A program made the translations under genes and the position numbers. This document shows positions 43,747 to 51,619 of a stretch of DNA of 64,000 nucleotides, piece after piece. Origin of the DNA: Deltaproteobacteria bacterium (GTDB taxonomy: Bacteria; Myxococcota; Myxococcia; SLRQ01); assembly GCA_007130885.1 (NCBI GenBank), contig SLRQ01000058.1, positions 40,834 through 104,833 of the forward strand. Direction: 5' to 3'. The notes beneath the pieces are model-generated. The model saw only the letters and a program-made list of their open reading frames with translations. It did not search any database and was not told the DNA's origin. How positions within the stretch are numbered: position 1 is the first letter of the stretch; every line of letters begins with the position of its first letter.

Positions 43747-45579
43747 ATGACACGACGATGTTCTCTTGCACATATTCTGACGCTTCTTGTCATCTGTATC
43801 GTTCCGGTGAGAGCCTCCGGGCAGGCCTACTTGTTCGGGATTCCGGAGATGCGGATGGAGATCTTCGTGAATCCGGATGCATCAGTTCGGCTCGAGTACG
43901 AGATTATTTTCGAGAACACCCCCCATGGACGCCCAATCGATGCTGTGGATGTGGGTCTGTTTCACGAGAATTATGAAATACGAAATATGAGCGCATCGCT
44001 GGATGGGACACCTCTGCCGCGCATCAGGCCGTCTCCGTATGTAACTGGAGTGGAGGTGAATCTGGGGAGACGTGTAATAGGGCCGAGGGAAAGGGCTGTT
44101 TTTCGTTTTACTGCAACAATGCCGGATATGGTTTACCAAGATACTACTCGAGACGACTACGCTTCTTTACAGTTTACACCGACATGGTTCGACCAAAGGT
44201 TCGTGCTTGGGAACACTAATCTGCGGATGGCCGTTCATCTCCTTCCGGTCGTAGAGGCGGAGGAGGTGCTCTACCACGACGTGCCTTTTAGTGGAAAAGC
44301 GCTCTACGGAGGTCGTGCAGTCGCTTTCTGGGAGTCGCCGAACGCAAGAATGGTTGGGCCTCACAGGATGGGTCTGTCTTTTCCCAAGACAGGAATGGAA
44401 CGAGTGGTTTCCATGTCGCGGTGGGAGCTCTTGGTGTTGTGGTGGGAAGGAAGTCCAGGTGTCCAGATGGGGTCCGGCATGGTAATACTCGTGCTCTTCG
44501 CGGCCTTCTTCTTCCGTCTCACTGGGGGAACGGGTTGGTCATTATTTTTTATGGTTGGCGGCATCGGCGGCTGGCTTTTCTTTAACAACCCAGTCATGCA
44601 CCTTGTCTCGTTGCCGTTTTGGCCGTTTATTTTCGCGCTCATGTGGTATCCGGCGCGGAGAGCCAAGCAGCGCCCGAGCTATCTTCCTCCGATTGCGTCG
44701 GTCGAAGGGGGAGGCGTGAAGAGAGGTCTTACGGCGCCCGAGGCGGCGGTGCTGCTCGAGATGAAGCCCGGTAAGGTCGTTACCCTGGTAGTTTTCGGTC
44801 TGCTGAAGAAGAAGGTTTTTACGCTGACCAACGAAGAGCCGCTCAGTGTTGAGGTAGCTCCAGGCTACGAGAAGGAGCGACCATCGCGTCTCGAGGTAGC
44901 CGCGGAAAACGGCATAGTGCTTCATGCATACGAGCACGGGTTCATAGAAGCAGTTTCAAAAAACACGGATAAAGTTGTTGGAGAGGCTGATTTCTCCGCC
45001 GCGGTCAAGGGATTGATAGATCACGTCGTGGGAAGGATGACGGGGTTCGATCTGGACGAGACGAAGCAGTACTACCAGTACATAATCAAGCGCGCTTGGT
45101 CTGAAGCAGAGAGCATCGGAGAAGTGGAGCTGCGGGACAAAACAGTCGACAAGAACCTGGAATGGCTGCTCTTGGACGACGGCTACCGAGATGGCTTTGG
45201 GCGCTGGGAAAGGTCCGGGTATCGTTATCGCCCACTTTGGATAGGGTACGGGCGGCCTCGCGCCGCCGCGGGCTCCGGTTTATCCGGACGGGGTGCTTTG
45301 TCCGCTGCCCGAGCGTCCGGGTCGGCGAGCCCGACTTTCGGTGATGTGGCCGGTTCGTTCGCTGGCTGGACCGAGAATGTGGCCGGGCAAGCAGCATCTT
45401 CAATCATGCCAAGCTCGATCGGAGCAAGAACCTCCGTTCTTGATCTGTCAGGTGCCGACAGCGCGACGAAGAGCTTTTTCGATTCCATGTCCAGCAGAGG
45501 GAGCAGCGGCGGTTTCGGGGGTGGGTGCGCGTGCGCCGGGTGCGCGTGCGCCTGCGCCTGTGCGGGAGGCGGCAGGTAA
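43747..45579 (+). CDS. DUF2207-like membrane protein with Cys-Ala C-terminal tail
   Basis: This 610-residue protein has a signal peptide (HILTLLVICIVPVRASGQA), an extracytoplasmic beta-rich domain of about 200 residues, two to three membrane segments at about 235-305 and a cytoplasmic helical domain at 320-480. This order resembles DUF2207 proteins, which often end in Gly/Ser-rich tails. Here the low-complexity C-terminus reads GGFGGG, then CACAGCACACACA, then GGGR, with six cysteines at residues 594-606 alternating with Ala. That pattern suits thioether crosslinking by the radical SAM pair encoded just upstream (two-base gap). The function of the body is unknown. Confidence 0.75.
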   Translation: MTRRCSLAHILTLLVICIVPVRASGQAYLFGIPEMRMEIFVNPDASVRLEYEIIFENTPHGRPIDAVDVGLFHENYEIRNMSASLDGTPLPRIRPSPYVTGVEVNLGRRVIGPRERAVFRFTATMPDMVYQDTTRDDYASLQFTPTWFDQRFVLGNTNLRMAVHLLPVVEAEEVLYHDVPFSGKALYGGRAVAFWESPNARMVGPHRMGLSFPKTGMERVVSMSRWELLVLWWEGSPGVQMGSGMVILVLFAAFFFRLTGGTGWSLFFMVGGIGGWLFFNNPVMHLVSLPFWPFIFALMWYPARRAKQRPSYLPPIASVEGGGVKRGLTAPEAAVLLEMKPGKVVTLVVFGLLKKKVFTLTNEEPLSVEVAPGYEKERPSRLEVAAENGIVLHAYEHGFIEAVSKNTDKVVGEADFSAAVKGLIDHVVGRMTGFDLDETKQYYQYIIKRAWSEAESIGEVELRDKTVDKNLEWLLLDDGYRDGFGRWERSGYRYRPLWIGYGRPRAAAGSGLSGRGALSAARASGSASPTFGDVAGSFAGWTENVAGQAASSIMPSSIGARTSVLDLSGADSATKSFFDSMSSRGSSGGFGGGCACAGCACACACAGGGR

Positions 45580-45585
45580 GGGGAC

Positions 45586-46359
45586 ATGCGCAAACCCTAC
45601 ATGCGTGCCGGCTTGGTTCCTAATCGGCCAGCGGATCTTCCTCCACGAGAACTGCTCGCGCGGCAGTCCAGGCGTCTATCGGCAATGAGGGGACGGCTGC
45701 TTCGTCGTGTCGGAGTAGCACGTAGGGGGCCCGTCTTGGATCTCGGAGCAGGCCATGGAGCGGCAGTGGGAGAGCTGGTGAGGCGCAGCCGCGGACCCGT
45801 TGTGGCTATCGACAAGAGAAAGGAAGCTCTGTCCGCGTATGCGAACAGTGAGGAAACGTCCTTTGATGGTGCGCTGCGGGTTGTGGCGGATGGTGAGACA
45901 CTTCCCTTTCCAGACGGAATCTTCTCCTTGGTGCATGGCCAATTAGTGCTGATGTGGCAACCTCGGCCCGAGGACTTGGTCGCCGAGATAGCTCGTGTTC
46001 TCGAGCCCGGAGGGGTGTGTATCTCAATAGAACCAGATTATGGCGGCATGATGGAATGGCCACCTGGTGTAGCGCTGCGCGGGATTTGGATAGAGGCACT
46101 GAATCGGGTAGGCGCCGATCCCCTCATTGGTCGAAAGCTGCCGGCGATCTTCGCTGGGGAGGGGTTGCAAGCAAAAGTCGATCTCCTCGGAGCAACATCC
46201 GCCTCGGATCCCGATCGTTTCGAATTGCTGGACGGGCTTCCACTTACTTCTGAGGAACGAGCAATAGTCGATAACGCTCGTGAGGAAGACTCCAGTTGCT
46301 CAAATGAGCAAAGCTTCATCCATCTCCCTTATGTGTTCATCACGGGCACTCGTCTGTGA
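45586..46359 (+). CDS. SAM-dependent class I methyltransferase
   Basis: This 257-residue methyltransferase has motif I VLDLGAGHGAAVGEL near residue 52, the acidic residue of motif II in VVAIDKRKEAL, LPFPDGIFSLVHGQLVLMW around motif IV, and the RVLEPGGVCISIEPD post-motif typical of UbiE/Methyltransf_11 enzymes. The substrate is not determinable. It starts six bases after the Cys-Ala-tail protein, with AAGGGG upstream, and is last in the operon before a strong hairpin. It may modify the same product, or simply share the transcript. Confidence 0.85.
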   Translation: MRKPYMRAGLVPNRPADLPPRELLARQSRRLSAMRGRLLRRVGVARRGPVLDLGAGHGAAVGELVRRSRGPVVAIDKRKEALSAYANSEETSFDGALRVVADGETLPFPDGIFSLVHGQLVLMWQPRPEDLVAEIARVLEPGGVCISIEPDYGGMMEWPPGVALRGIWIEALNRVGADPLIGRKLPAIFAGEGLQAKVDLLGATSASDPDRFELLDGLPLTSEERAIVDNAREEDSSCSNEQSFIHLPYVFITGTRL

Positions 46360-46404
46360 GTACAGTGAGAAGGGCGGAGGGAGTAAGAGCAGGGTTAAAA
46401 GAGA

Positions 46405-46430
46405 GACCGGCCGCGTTGACGCGGCCGGTC
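46405..46430. terminator. Bidirectional terminator hairpin
   Basis: An 11-bp perfect stem (GACCGGCCGCG and CGCGGCCGGTC) with loop TTGA is flanked by AAAAG on the left and CTACTTTT on the right, so it can act from both strands. It separates the radical SAM operon from the convergent beta-barrel gene. Confidence 0.85.
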
Positions 46431-46481
46431 GACTACTTTTGCCGAAACTTCAATTGCCGTGATGCTTGTCTCGATTACGGA

Positions 46482-47516
46482 CTACCGGAAGTCGGTTCCG
46501 AAAGAGACGCTCAGAGCGTAGTTGTTGCCCTGATCGAAGGCGAAGCCGTAGGGCTCGTTTATCGGCATGGTAAGGCGGATGCCCATGAAGCTACCGCCAG
46601 CACCGAGCTGGGTACGGAAGCCAGGCTCCAACGCGAAGGCGAAGTCATACTCGTCCAGCGTCGGTGCCCAGTGTCCGAGCGCCCTCAAGCCGAGGGTAGA
46701 GGTCGGAGTTACGCGGTATCCGATCTCAGCGCCCATCTGCGTCACGTAGTCGGTGTCCTCGGCTCCGGGGCCGGTCCACAGCATGGCCGCGAATGCAACA
46801 TCCGCTCCCAGAACGACTCTATCGGCGATGGTCTCGATGCGAGCGGGGATCACGAAGCTCAAGCGATCCGGGGCCCATAGGTACATGTCATGCCCTATTC
46901 GGTTACCTATGGCGTAATCATAACCCAGTGCTCGGGCTTCGCCGCGTGTGCCATCGGTGCTCGCCAAGGGAATGGCTATACCAAGACCGATGCTGTAGGC
47001 GGTTCGTTCCAAGGCCTGTACGAAGTGGGCTGACAGGTAAGGGTTTCCAACGCCCACCGCGCTATCCAACTGGTCGAGAGGATCGTTCCACGGAGCAACC
47101 CAGAGCAGCGGCAGATCGGCCCCAATTTCCAGACCGGCCAACAGAGCGTTGCCGTTATCGACGCCGAGCATGCCCACCGGTATGCGAGCTTGAAGAACCG
47201 GACTGGTTATGAAGGCTGTGAGATCGTCCGTGACATCACTCAAGTGAAGGTTCATGTCGATGTTCAGTCGGCCGAAAGGCTCCGCGGACACCATTGGGTT
47301 GAGGCCGAGAGGTCTGTCTACATCAGGAACCAGCACCTCCGGCGGAATTAGCTCGGGCTCTTCGGGCTCCACATCCACGTCGACTTCCACCTCTACATCG
47401 ACGTCCACGTCGGGTTCCACGACGTCTTCGTCGGCTGCTTGGGCCATCGACCCGGTGAGCCCGATAGCGAATATTGCTATCAGTGAGACAAACAACTTGT
47501 GTAGTTTCTTGAACAT
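46482..47516 (-). CDS. Outer-membrane beta-barrel-like protein, paralogue 1
   Basis: This 344-residue exported protein has a signal peptide ending in SMAQA before ADE. Next comes an unusual acidic stretch in which Asp or Glu alternates with Val (DVDVDVEVEVDVDVEPEEPE), then a conserved PELIPP and a C-terminal domain of about 270 residues with alternating hydrophobic residues and amphipathic strands (GYRVTPTSTLGLRALGHW, YALSVSFGTDFR) ending in an aromatic-polar strand. It is probably an outer-membrane barrel; its cargo is unknown. It is a clear paralogue of the upstream neighbour. GAGG precedes the start by six bases, in a leader similar to that of the neighbour. Confidence 0.75.
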   Translation of the reverse strand: MFKKLHKLFVSLIAIFAIGLTGSMAQAADEDVVEPDVDVDVEVEVDVDVEPEEPELIPPEVLVPDVDRPLGLNPMVSAEPFGRLNIDMNLHLSDVTDDLTAFITSPVLQARIPVGMLGVDNGNALLAGLEIGADLPLLWVAPWNDPLDQLDSAVGVGNPYLSAHFVQALERTAYSIGLGIAIPLASTDGTRGEARALGYDYAIGNRIGHDMYLWAPDRLSFVIPARIETIADRVVLGADVAFAAMLWTGPGAEDTDYVTQMGAEIGYRVTPTSTLGLRALGHWAPTLDEYDFAFALEPGFRTQLGAGGSFMGIRLTMPINEPYGFAFDQGNNYALSVSFGTDFR

Positions 47517-47631
47517 AACATACCTCGTGCGCTTGGCTGGCCTCTCGATGCATGTTCAGGACATCGACAGGGCCGGGGTTGATTGAAAAGGCGCCTGGAC
47601 TTCTTCAGAACGACGCACCGATAATCGGGCT

Positions 47632-47663
47632 GGGTGGTGCGTGCTATCCGCACCGCACCACCC
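47632..47663 (-). terminator. Hairpin after paralogue 2
   Basis: A 10-bp stem (GGGTGGTGCG and CGCACCACCC, 12-base loop) lies 14 bases past the stop of the upstream beta-barrel gene. It probably reduces read-through into paralogue 1; there is no clear T tract. Confidence 0.5.
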
Positions 47664-47676
47664 ATACCCAAAGTTG

Positions 47677-48708
47677 TTACATGCTGGTGCCGAACGTAAC
47701 GTTCAGCGCCCAGTTGCCGCCTCGCTCGAAGGCGAAGCCGAAGGGATCGTCAACAGGGATGGTGAGGCGTAGGCCAAGGAATCCCATCCCAATCTGAGTA
47801 CGGAATCCGGGCTCTATGCCGAACGCGAAGCTTGGATCATCAAGGTCGACATCCGGCAACCAGTGACCCAGCAGGCGAAGGCCCAGAACGGATCTAGCGG
47901 TTATCTGGTAGCCAATTTCACCGGCAAGCTGACCGAAGTAGGTCGTGTCTTGATCTCCGGTACCGGTCCAGATTAGCGCGCCTAATGCGGCATCAGCACC
48001 GTACAGGACGCGCTGTGATACACCTTCTATCCTAGCCGGAAGGACCAGACCTAGGCGATCGACCTCCCAAAGATAGCGGTCGAAACCAACACGGTTTCCG
48101 ATAGCGTTTTGGTATCCAAACGCTCTAGACAGTCCACGGTCACCGTCCACGCTGGCTAGAGGCAGAGCAATGCCTGCTCCAATCCGATAGTTGAGGTTCA
48201 GATCCTCCATCGAGCGGACGAAATGGAGCGACAGGAAAGGGTTGCCCACCCCGACAGCGTTCTGAAGCTGGTCGAATGGATCATCCAAGGGGTTGACCAT
48301 CAGCAGACCCAGATCGGCGCCCAACTCGAAAGTAGCGCCTTCCAGCTCCAGCTCACCGATGGGCAGCCTGGCCTGGAGCACGGGGGTGAGAAGGAAGAAC
48401 GTCAGATCGGGATCCCTCTCACTCACATGCATGCCGAGGTCAACTGCCAGTCGGCCGGTTTCTCCACTCATGAGTGGGTTGACCGAGGTAGGCCGGGCAA
48501 TTTCTTCCGGTGGTATGGGGACCACGGGAGGTATGAGTTCCGGCTCTTCCTCCTCGTCAATCTCCACCTCGACTTCCTCTTCTTCGTAAGGTTCGGGCTC
48601 CCATGGATCCTGGTAGGGCTCTTGCGCACTGGCCGCGTAGGAGCCGCCGAACGCAAGCGCCAGGATCGCGGTCAATGAAATGAACACACGAAACGAGTTT
48701 TTGAACAT
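47677..48708 (-). CDS. Outer-membrane beta-barrel-like protein, paralogue 2
   Basis: This 343-residue exported protein is a paralogue of the gene just downstream. It has a signal peptide ending in YAASAQ, an acidic linker (EEEEVEVEIDEEEEPE) followed by LIPP, and the same barrel-like domain with shared blocks NPLMSGE, VGVGNPFLSLHFV, YAIGNR-like NAIGNRVG and a last strand NWALNVTFGTSM. The shared linker suggests a common function such as binding cations or a partner at the cell surface. The ATG at 48708, with GAGG upstream, is chosen over an in-frame ATG at 48759, which would put 17 residues before the signal peptide. Confidence 0.75.
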   Translation of the reverse strand: MFKNSFRVFISLTAILALAFGGSYAASAQEPYQDPWEPEPYEEEEVEVEIDEEEEPELIPPVVPIPPEEIARPTSVNPLMSGETGRLAVDLGMHVSERDPDLTFFLLTPVLQARLPIGELELEGATFELGADLGLLMVNPLDDPFDQLQNAVGVGNPFLSLHFVRSMEDLNLNYRIGAGIALPLASVDGDRGLSRAFGYQNAIGNRVGFDRYLWEVDRLGLVLPARIEGVSQRVLYGADAALGALIWTGTGDQDTTYFGQLAGEIGYQITARSVLGLRLLGHWLPDVDLDDPSFAFGIEPGFRTQIGMGFLGLRLTIPVDDPFGFAFERGGNWALNVTFGTSM

Positions 48709-49088
48709 GACACACCTCGCGCGACTGGTATGCCCTCCCACAATTTCTCGTAGGCACACAAAGTGTGTCAGTCAACAGCATTGACGTGACATTCAAGAAG
48801 GGGCGGTGCGGATCAGCGCTCGGTCATGACTTTTAGTGCGTCCGGAAGGTGAAGCGACCATGAGGACCTGTACTCCGCTCCTGAATGAGGGAAGACCGGC
48901 CTGTGGTGCCTGAAGTCCGCGGCAGGGCGAGTGCCGGTCGCGGATGGGTTGCTTTCCTGTTGTCATTACGGCAAAAGGCTTGATGCAAATATCCCCGCGC
49001 AGGCCCTTTCTCCAGCGAGGCGCAAGCTCCACGTAAGTGGTGTGGAAAAGAGGGCTTGTATCTCCGGGCAGGAGCAGGACCAAGAATC
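48709..49088. other. 380-base gap between divergent genes
   Basis: This gap separates the beta-barrel gene from the divergent folB-like gene and should hold promoters for both. It contains a short inverted repeat (CACAC-AAA-GTGTG near 48756) and no coding frame that I can support. Confidence 0.45.
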
Positions 49089-49841
49089 ATGCATAAGGAC
49101 GTAGTTGGAATAAAGGGAATCGAGATTGACTGTGTTGTCGGGGTGTACCCGCATGAGCGCGACATCCCGCAGCGGCTGATTGCCGATGTATCCATGGTGC
49201 TGGATACAAGCGCGACTGGTGCCAGGGAAAGAATCAGTAGTACTGTTGACTATCACCAGGCCGCGGCACAGGTGGTGTTTATTCTGGAGACATGCAGGTT
49301 CCGACTGATTGAGACGGCGGGTCATGCTTTAGCACGCCTCCTATTACTTCCTTCCGCCACCAAGGATCCACGGCCGCGCGTTGAGCGCGTGGAGATTTGC
49401 TTGACAAAGCCGAAGGCGCTCGATGGAAAGGCGATCCCGTATATTCGGGTGGAACGTGATGCTTCTTGGGGCATTTGCAGACGAAAGGAAGAATGCTTCG
49501 GCTCGGTCGATCTCGTTTATGAGACACCCGAGGTGGGAATATATCGATTGAATATCAAATCTCGTGGAGTCATTCCCCTTCATGTTCATCCGGATGGTGA
49601 GGAGTTCGTGTTCGTAATGGGTGACGGGATTTCATGCGACGGGAGACCCGTCGCTCCCGGAACCATTCATCAGTGGGCTCCTGGCGCTGCTCACTCATAC
49701 GAAAATGGCACGGATCTCACGCAGTCACTTCTGTGCGTTCGTGCACCACCACTCGCGAGGAAACGCGACCATTGTGGTGATGAGCCGAAGAAGGCGCGCA
49801 CGCACATCAGCGTAAAGGAAAAGCCGCCCTGGCCGGATTGA
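49089..49841 (+). CDS. Dihydroneopterin aldolase (FolB)-cupin fusion
   Basis: This 250-residue protein has two domains. Residues 1-120 match FolB: GIKGIEIDCVVGVYPHERD, STVDYHQAA, the active-site Glu in RLIETAGHAL and the catalytic Lys in ICLTKPKAL. FolB cleaves dihydroneopterin in folate synthesis. Residues 145-235 form a cupin with both metal motifs (GVIPLHVHPDGEEFVF and PGTIHQW). The metal-binding His and Glu residues are intact, so the cupin is probably an active dioxygenase, isomerase or ligand sensor. I know of no usual FolB-cupin pairing. The ATG at 49089 follows GGAGCAGGA, which supports it. Confidence 0.8.
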   Translation: MHKDVVGIKGIEIDCVVGVYPHERDIPQRLIADVSMVLDTSATGARERISSTVDYHQAAAQVVFILETCRFRLIETAGHALARLLLLPSATKDPRPRVERVEICLTKPKALDGKAIPYIRVERDASWGICRRKEECFGSVDLVYETPEVGIYRLNIKSRGVIPLHVHPDGEEFVFVMGDGISCDGRPVAPGTIHQWAPGAAHSYENGTDLTQSLLCVRAPPLARKRDHCGDEPKKARTHISVKEKPPWPD

Positions 49842-49968
49842 GCCTCTTGCAGTCGGTTTTCTTATGGGGGCGAGTGCTGCTCATGCCAGGAGGCATTGCC
49901 GAACCACATTCCAAGCTCTAGCGTTGGAGTAGGCGTGAAGGGGAGGGCGCGCCGCGCGGAGGTGTGCC

Positions 49969-50604
49969 ATGCTGCGCTCCACGTCGCCGCATTTTGTCTT
50001 GCGACAAGGCTTCGGCTTTTTTCTACTAGGACCTGTTGTTGGGGCTCTGATGGCTGCACAAGTCGTCATGCTGGGAGCCTCGGCTGTTTCGGCCTCCCGC
50101 GACGAGGTTTCTTGCTCGGGTAATGAAAGCGGTCAAGCGAGCACGTTAGGGGACGATGAGAAAGCTTCCCGATCAGAGGAGATCCTCTGCCTGAACGAAC
50201 AGCGAGCAATCGAGGCGGCCGTATGGGAGTACCTATGCGAGGAAATGTGGTGGCATTACGGGGTGATCCGGCCACGCGAGCTAGCGGGGCGGGAGCTTGT
50301 GCCTCTGTGGCTCGAAAAGCCGGTTGCCGTAGGTCCGGATAGGTTCGAGGTCGCGGTGGAAACGATGGCTGTGCAGCTGAAGCCGCAGGATTTTCCCGAC
50401 ATCGGCGATATAGGTAAGCACCCAAGGCTCATTCCAAGAACTCCGGAGCAGGCGGCAATGCGAAGAGCCCGGGTTCGGGGACCAGGCGCCTGGCAACTGA
50501 CCTTCGAGGTGCGCCGCGTGGCGCCCGGTGAGTATGACATTGTGGACTATGGAGTGACGGGTAGGCCGGGCGAGCCGCGAGAGCCCGTTTGCATCTCGGA
50601 GTAA
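49969..50604 (+). CDS. Secreted hypothetical protein
   Basis: This 211-residue protein has an N-terminal hydrophobic segment (FGFFLLGPVVGALMAAQVVMLGA in part) that serves as signal or anchor. The polar extracytoplasmic part is rich in Glu and Arg, with a Trp-rich helix (AAVWEYLCEEMWWHYG) and a C-terminal beta-like region. No family is recognised. GGAGGTG lies five bases upstream of the ATG, a strong site. It is 127 bases after the FolB-cupin gene on the same strand and converges on the isoaspartyl peptidase gene. Confidence 0.55.
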   Translation: MLRSTSPHFVLRQGFGFFLLGPVVGALMAAQVVMLGASAVSASRDEVSCSGNESGQASTLGDDEKASRSEEILCLNEQRAIEAAVWEYLCEEMWWHYGVIRPRELAGRELVPLWLEKPVAVGPDRFEVAVETMAVQLKPQDFPDIGDIGKHPRLIPRTPEQAAMRRARVRGPGAWQLTFEVRRVAPGEYDIVDYGVTGRPGEPREPVCISE

Positions 50605-50630
50605 GGCAGCGGGCTGTAGACGACGCTTTG

Positions 50631-51527
50631 CTAGCGCTCGAAGCCTGCCGACTCGCGTCCATCTCCATCGATGCATGCTCGACTCATGCGTTGGCTGTTG
50701 TACGCCAGCCCCAGCCCGCCGTTCTTGTCGATCACGATGATGCCGCCTTCGCCGTCAATGGCTCCGAGTGCTTCCACGGCCGCCTCCGCCGCTCTTTGAG
50801 CGTCGTCACCCGCCGCGATTCGGTCACAGGCGTGCTTGGCCATGACCACCCGGGCTATGGGCTCCCCATAGCCGGTTGCTGACGCGGCGCCAGTAGAGTC
50901 GTCGGCATATGTTCCGCAGCCCGGTAGCGGAGTGTCACCGACCCTTCCGGGGTACTTACCGCTGATGCCGCCCGTTGATGTTGCCGCCGCCACATGTCCG
51001 GCGGCATCGATTGCTACCGCCCCTATGGTGCTGGGTCGCCTGGGCCAGCCCGCTTCCTTTTCCTTTCGCCAGCGGTACAAAGCCCGTTCGGTGACCAGCT
51101 CGGCGGGGGGGCAGTGCTCGAAACCGTGTTCGCGGGCGAAGCGCGCGGCTCCTTCGGCGGCCAAGAGAATGTGAGGAGACTCATCCAAAATACAGCGAGA
51201 GATGAGAATGGGATTCTTGAAGGCTTTGATCGCGGCTACGCCTCCCACCTTGAGCTTATGGCCGTCCATGATCATGGCGTCCATTTCGAGATCGCCGTCG
51301 ATGGTTAGAGCCGAGCCGGTGCCCGCATTGAAGTTGGGATTGTCCTCGAGCACTACCGCGGCCGCTTGAGCAGCATCGATCGCGCTGCCTCCTTCCCGAA
51401 GGATCGCGTAGCCCGCCCGAGCGGCGTCAAGACAACCCTCGGCACAAGCCCTGGCGCGGTCATCTTGCCAAATGCGGCCGGCGCCGCCGTGAACTATGAT
51501 CGAAGGTTTTGGGGTCTGCTTGTTCAT
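50631..51527 (-). CDS. iaaA: Isoaspartyl peptidase/L-asparaginase (Ntn hydrolase)
   Basis: This 298-residue plant-type asparaginase family member opens with IIVHGGAGRIW. The autocleavage and catalytic Thr lies in PSTIGAVAIDAAGH near residue 167. Cleavage there would give two subunits and expose the Thr as N-terminal nucleophile. Later motifs GRVGDTPLPGCGTYAD and GYGEPIAR shape the substrate pocket. It hydrolyses isoaspartyl dipeptides and, less strongly, asparagine. The length is typical. The gene symbol is by family resemblance. Confidence 0.9.
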   Translation of the reverse strand: MNKQTPKPSIIVHGGAGRIWQDDRARACAEGCLDAARAGYAILREGGSAIDAAQAAAVVLEDNPNFNAGTGSALTIDGDLEMDAMIMDGHKLKVGGVAAIKAFKNPILISRCILDESPHILLAAEGAARFAREHGFEHCPPAELVTERALYRWRKEKEAGWPRRPSTIGAVAIDAAGHVAAATSTGGISGKYPGRVGDTPLPGCGTYADDSTGAASATGYGEPIARVVMAKHACDRIAAGDDAQRAAEAAVEALGAIDGEGGIIVIDKNGGLGLAYNSQRMSRACIDGDGRESAGFER

Positions 51528-51619
51528 GACGTTCTTACTAGCCCGCGAACGGGCTCGGTGCCAAGTGGTCGACCCTTAACATCGGACCTCTAACATCGAG
51601 ATTCGGTCAAGCTGCACGG

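Noticed and set aside
45526..45570. DNA tandem repeat of TGCGCG units
   Set aside because: It is explained by the Cys-Ala coding repeat in the tail of the membrane protein, so it is not a separate repeat element.
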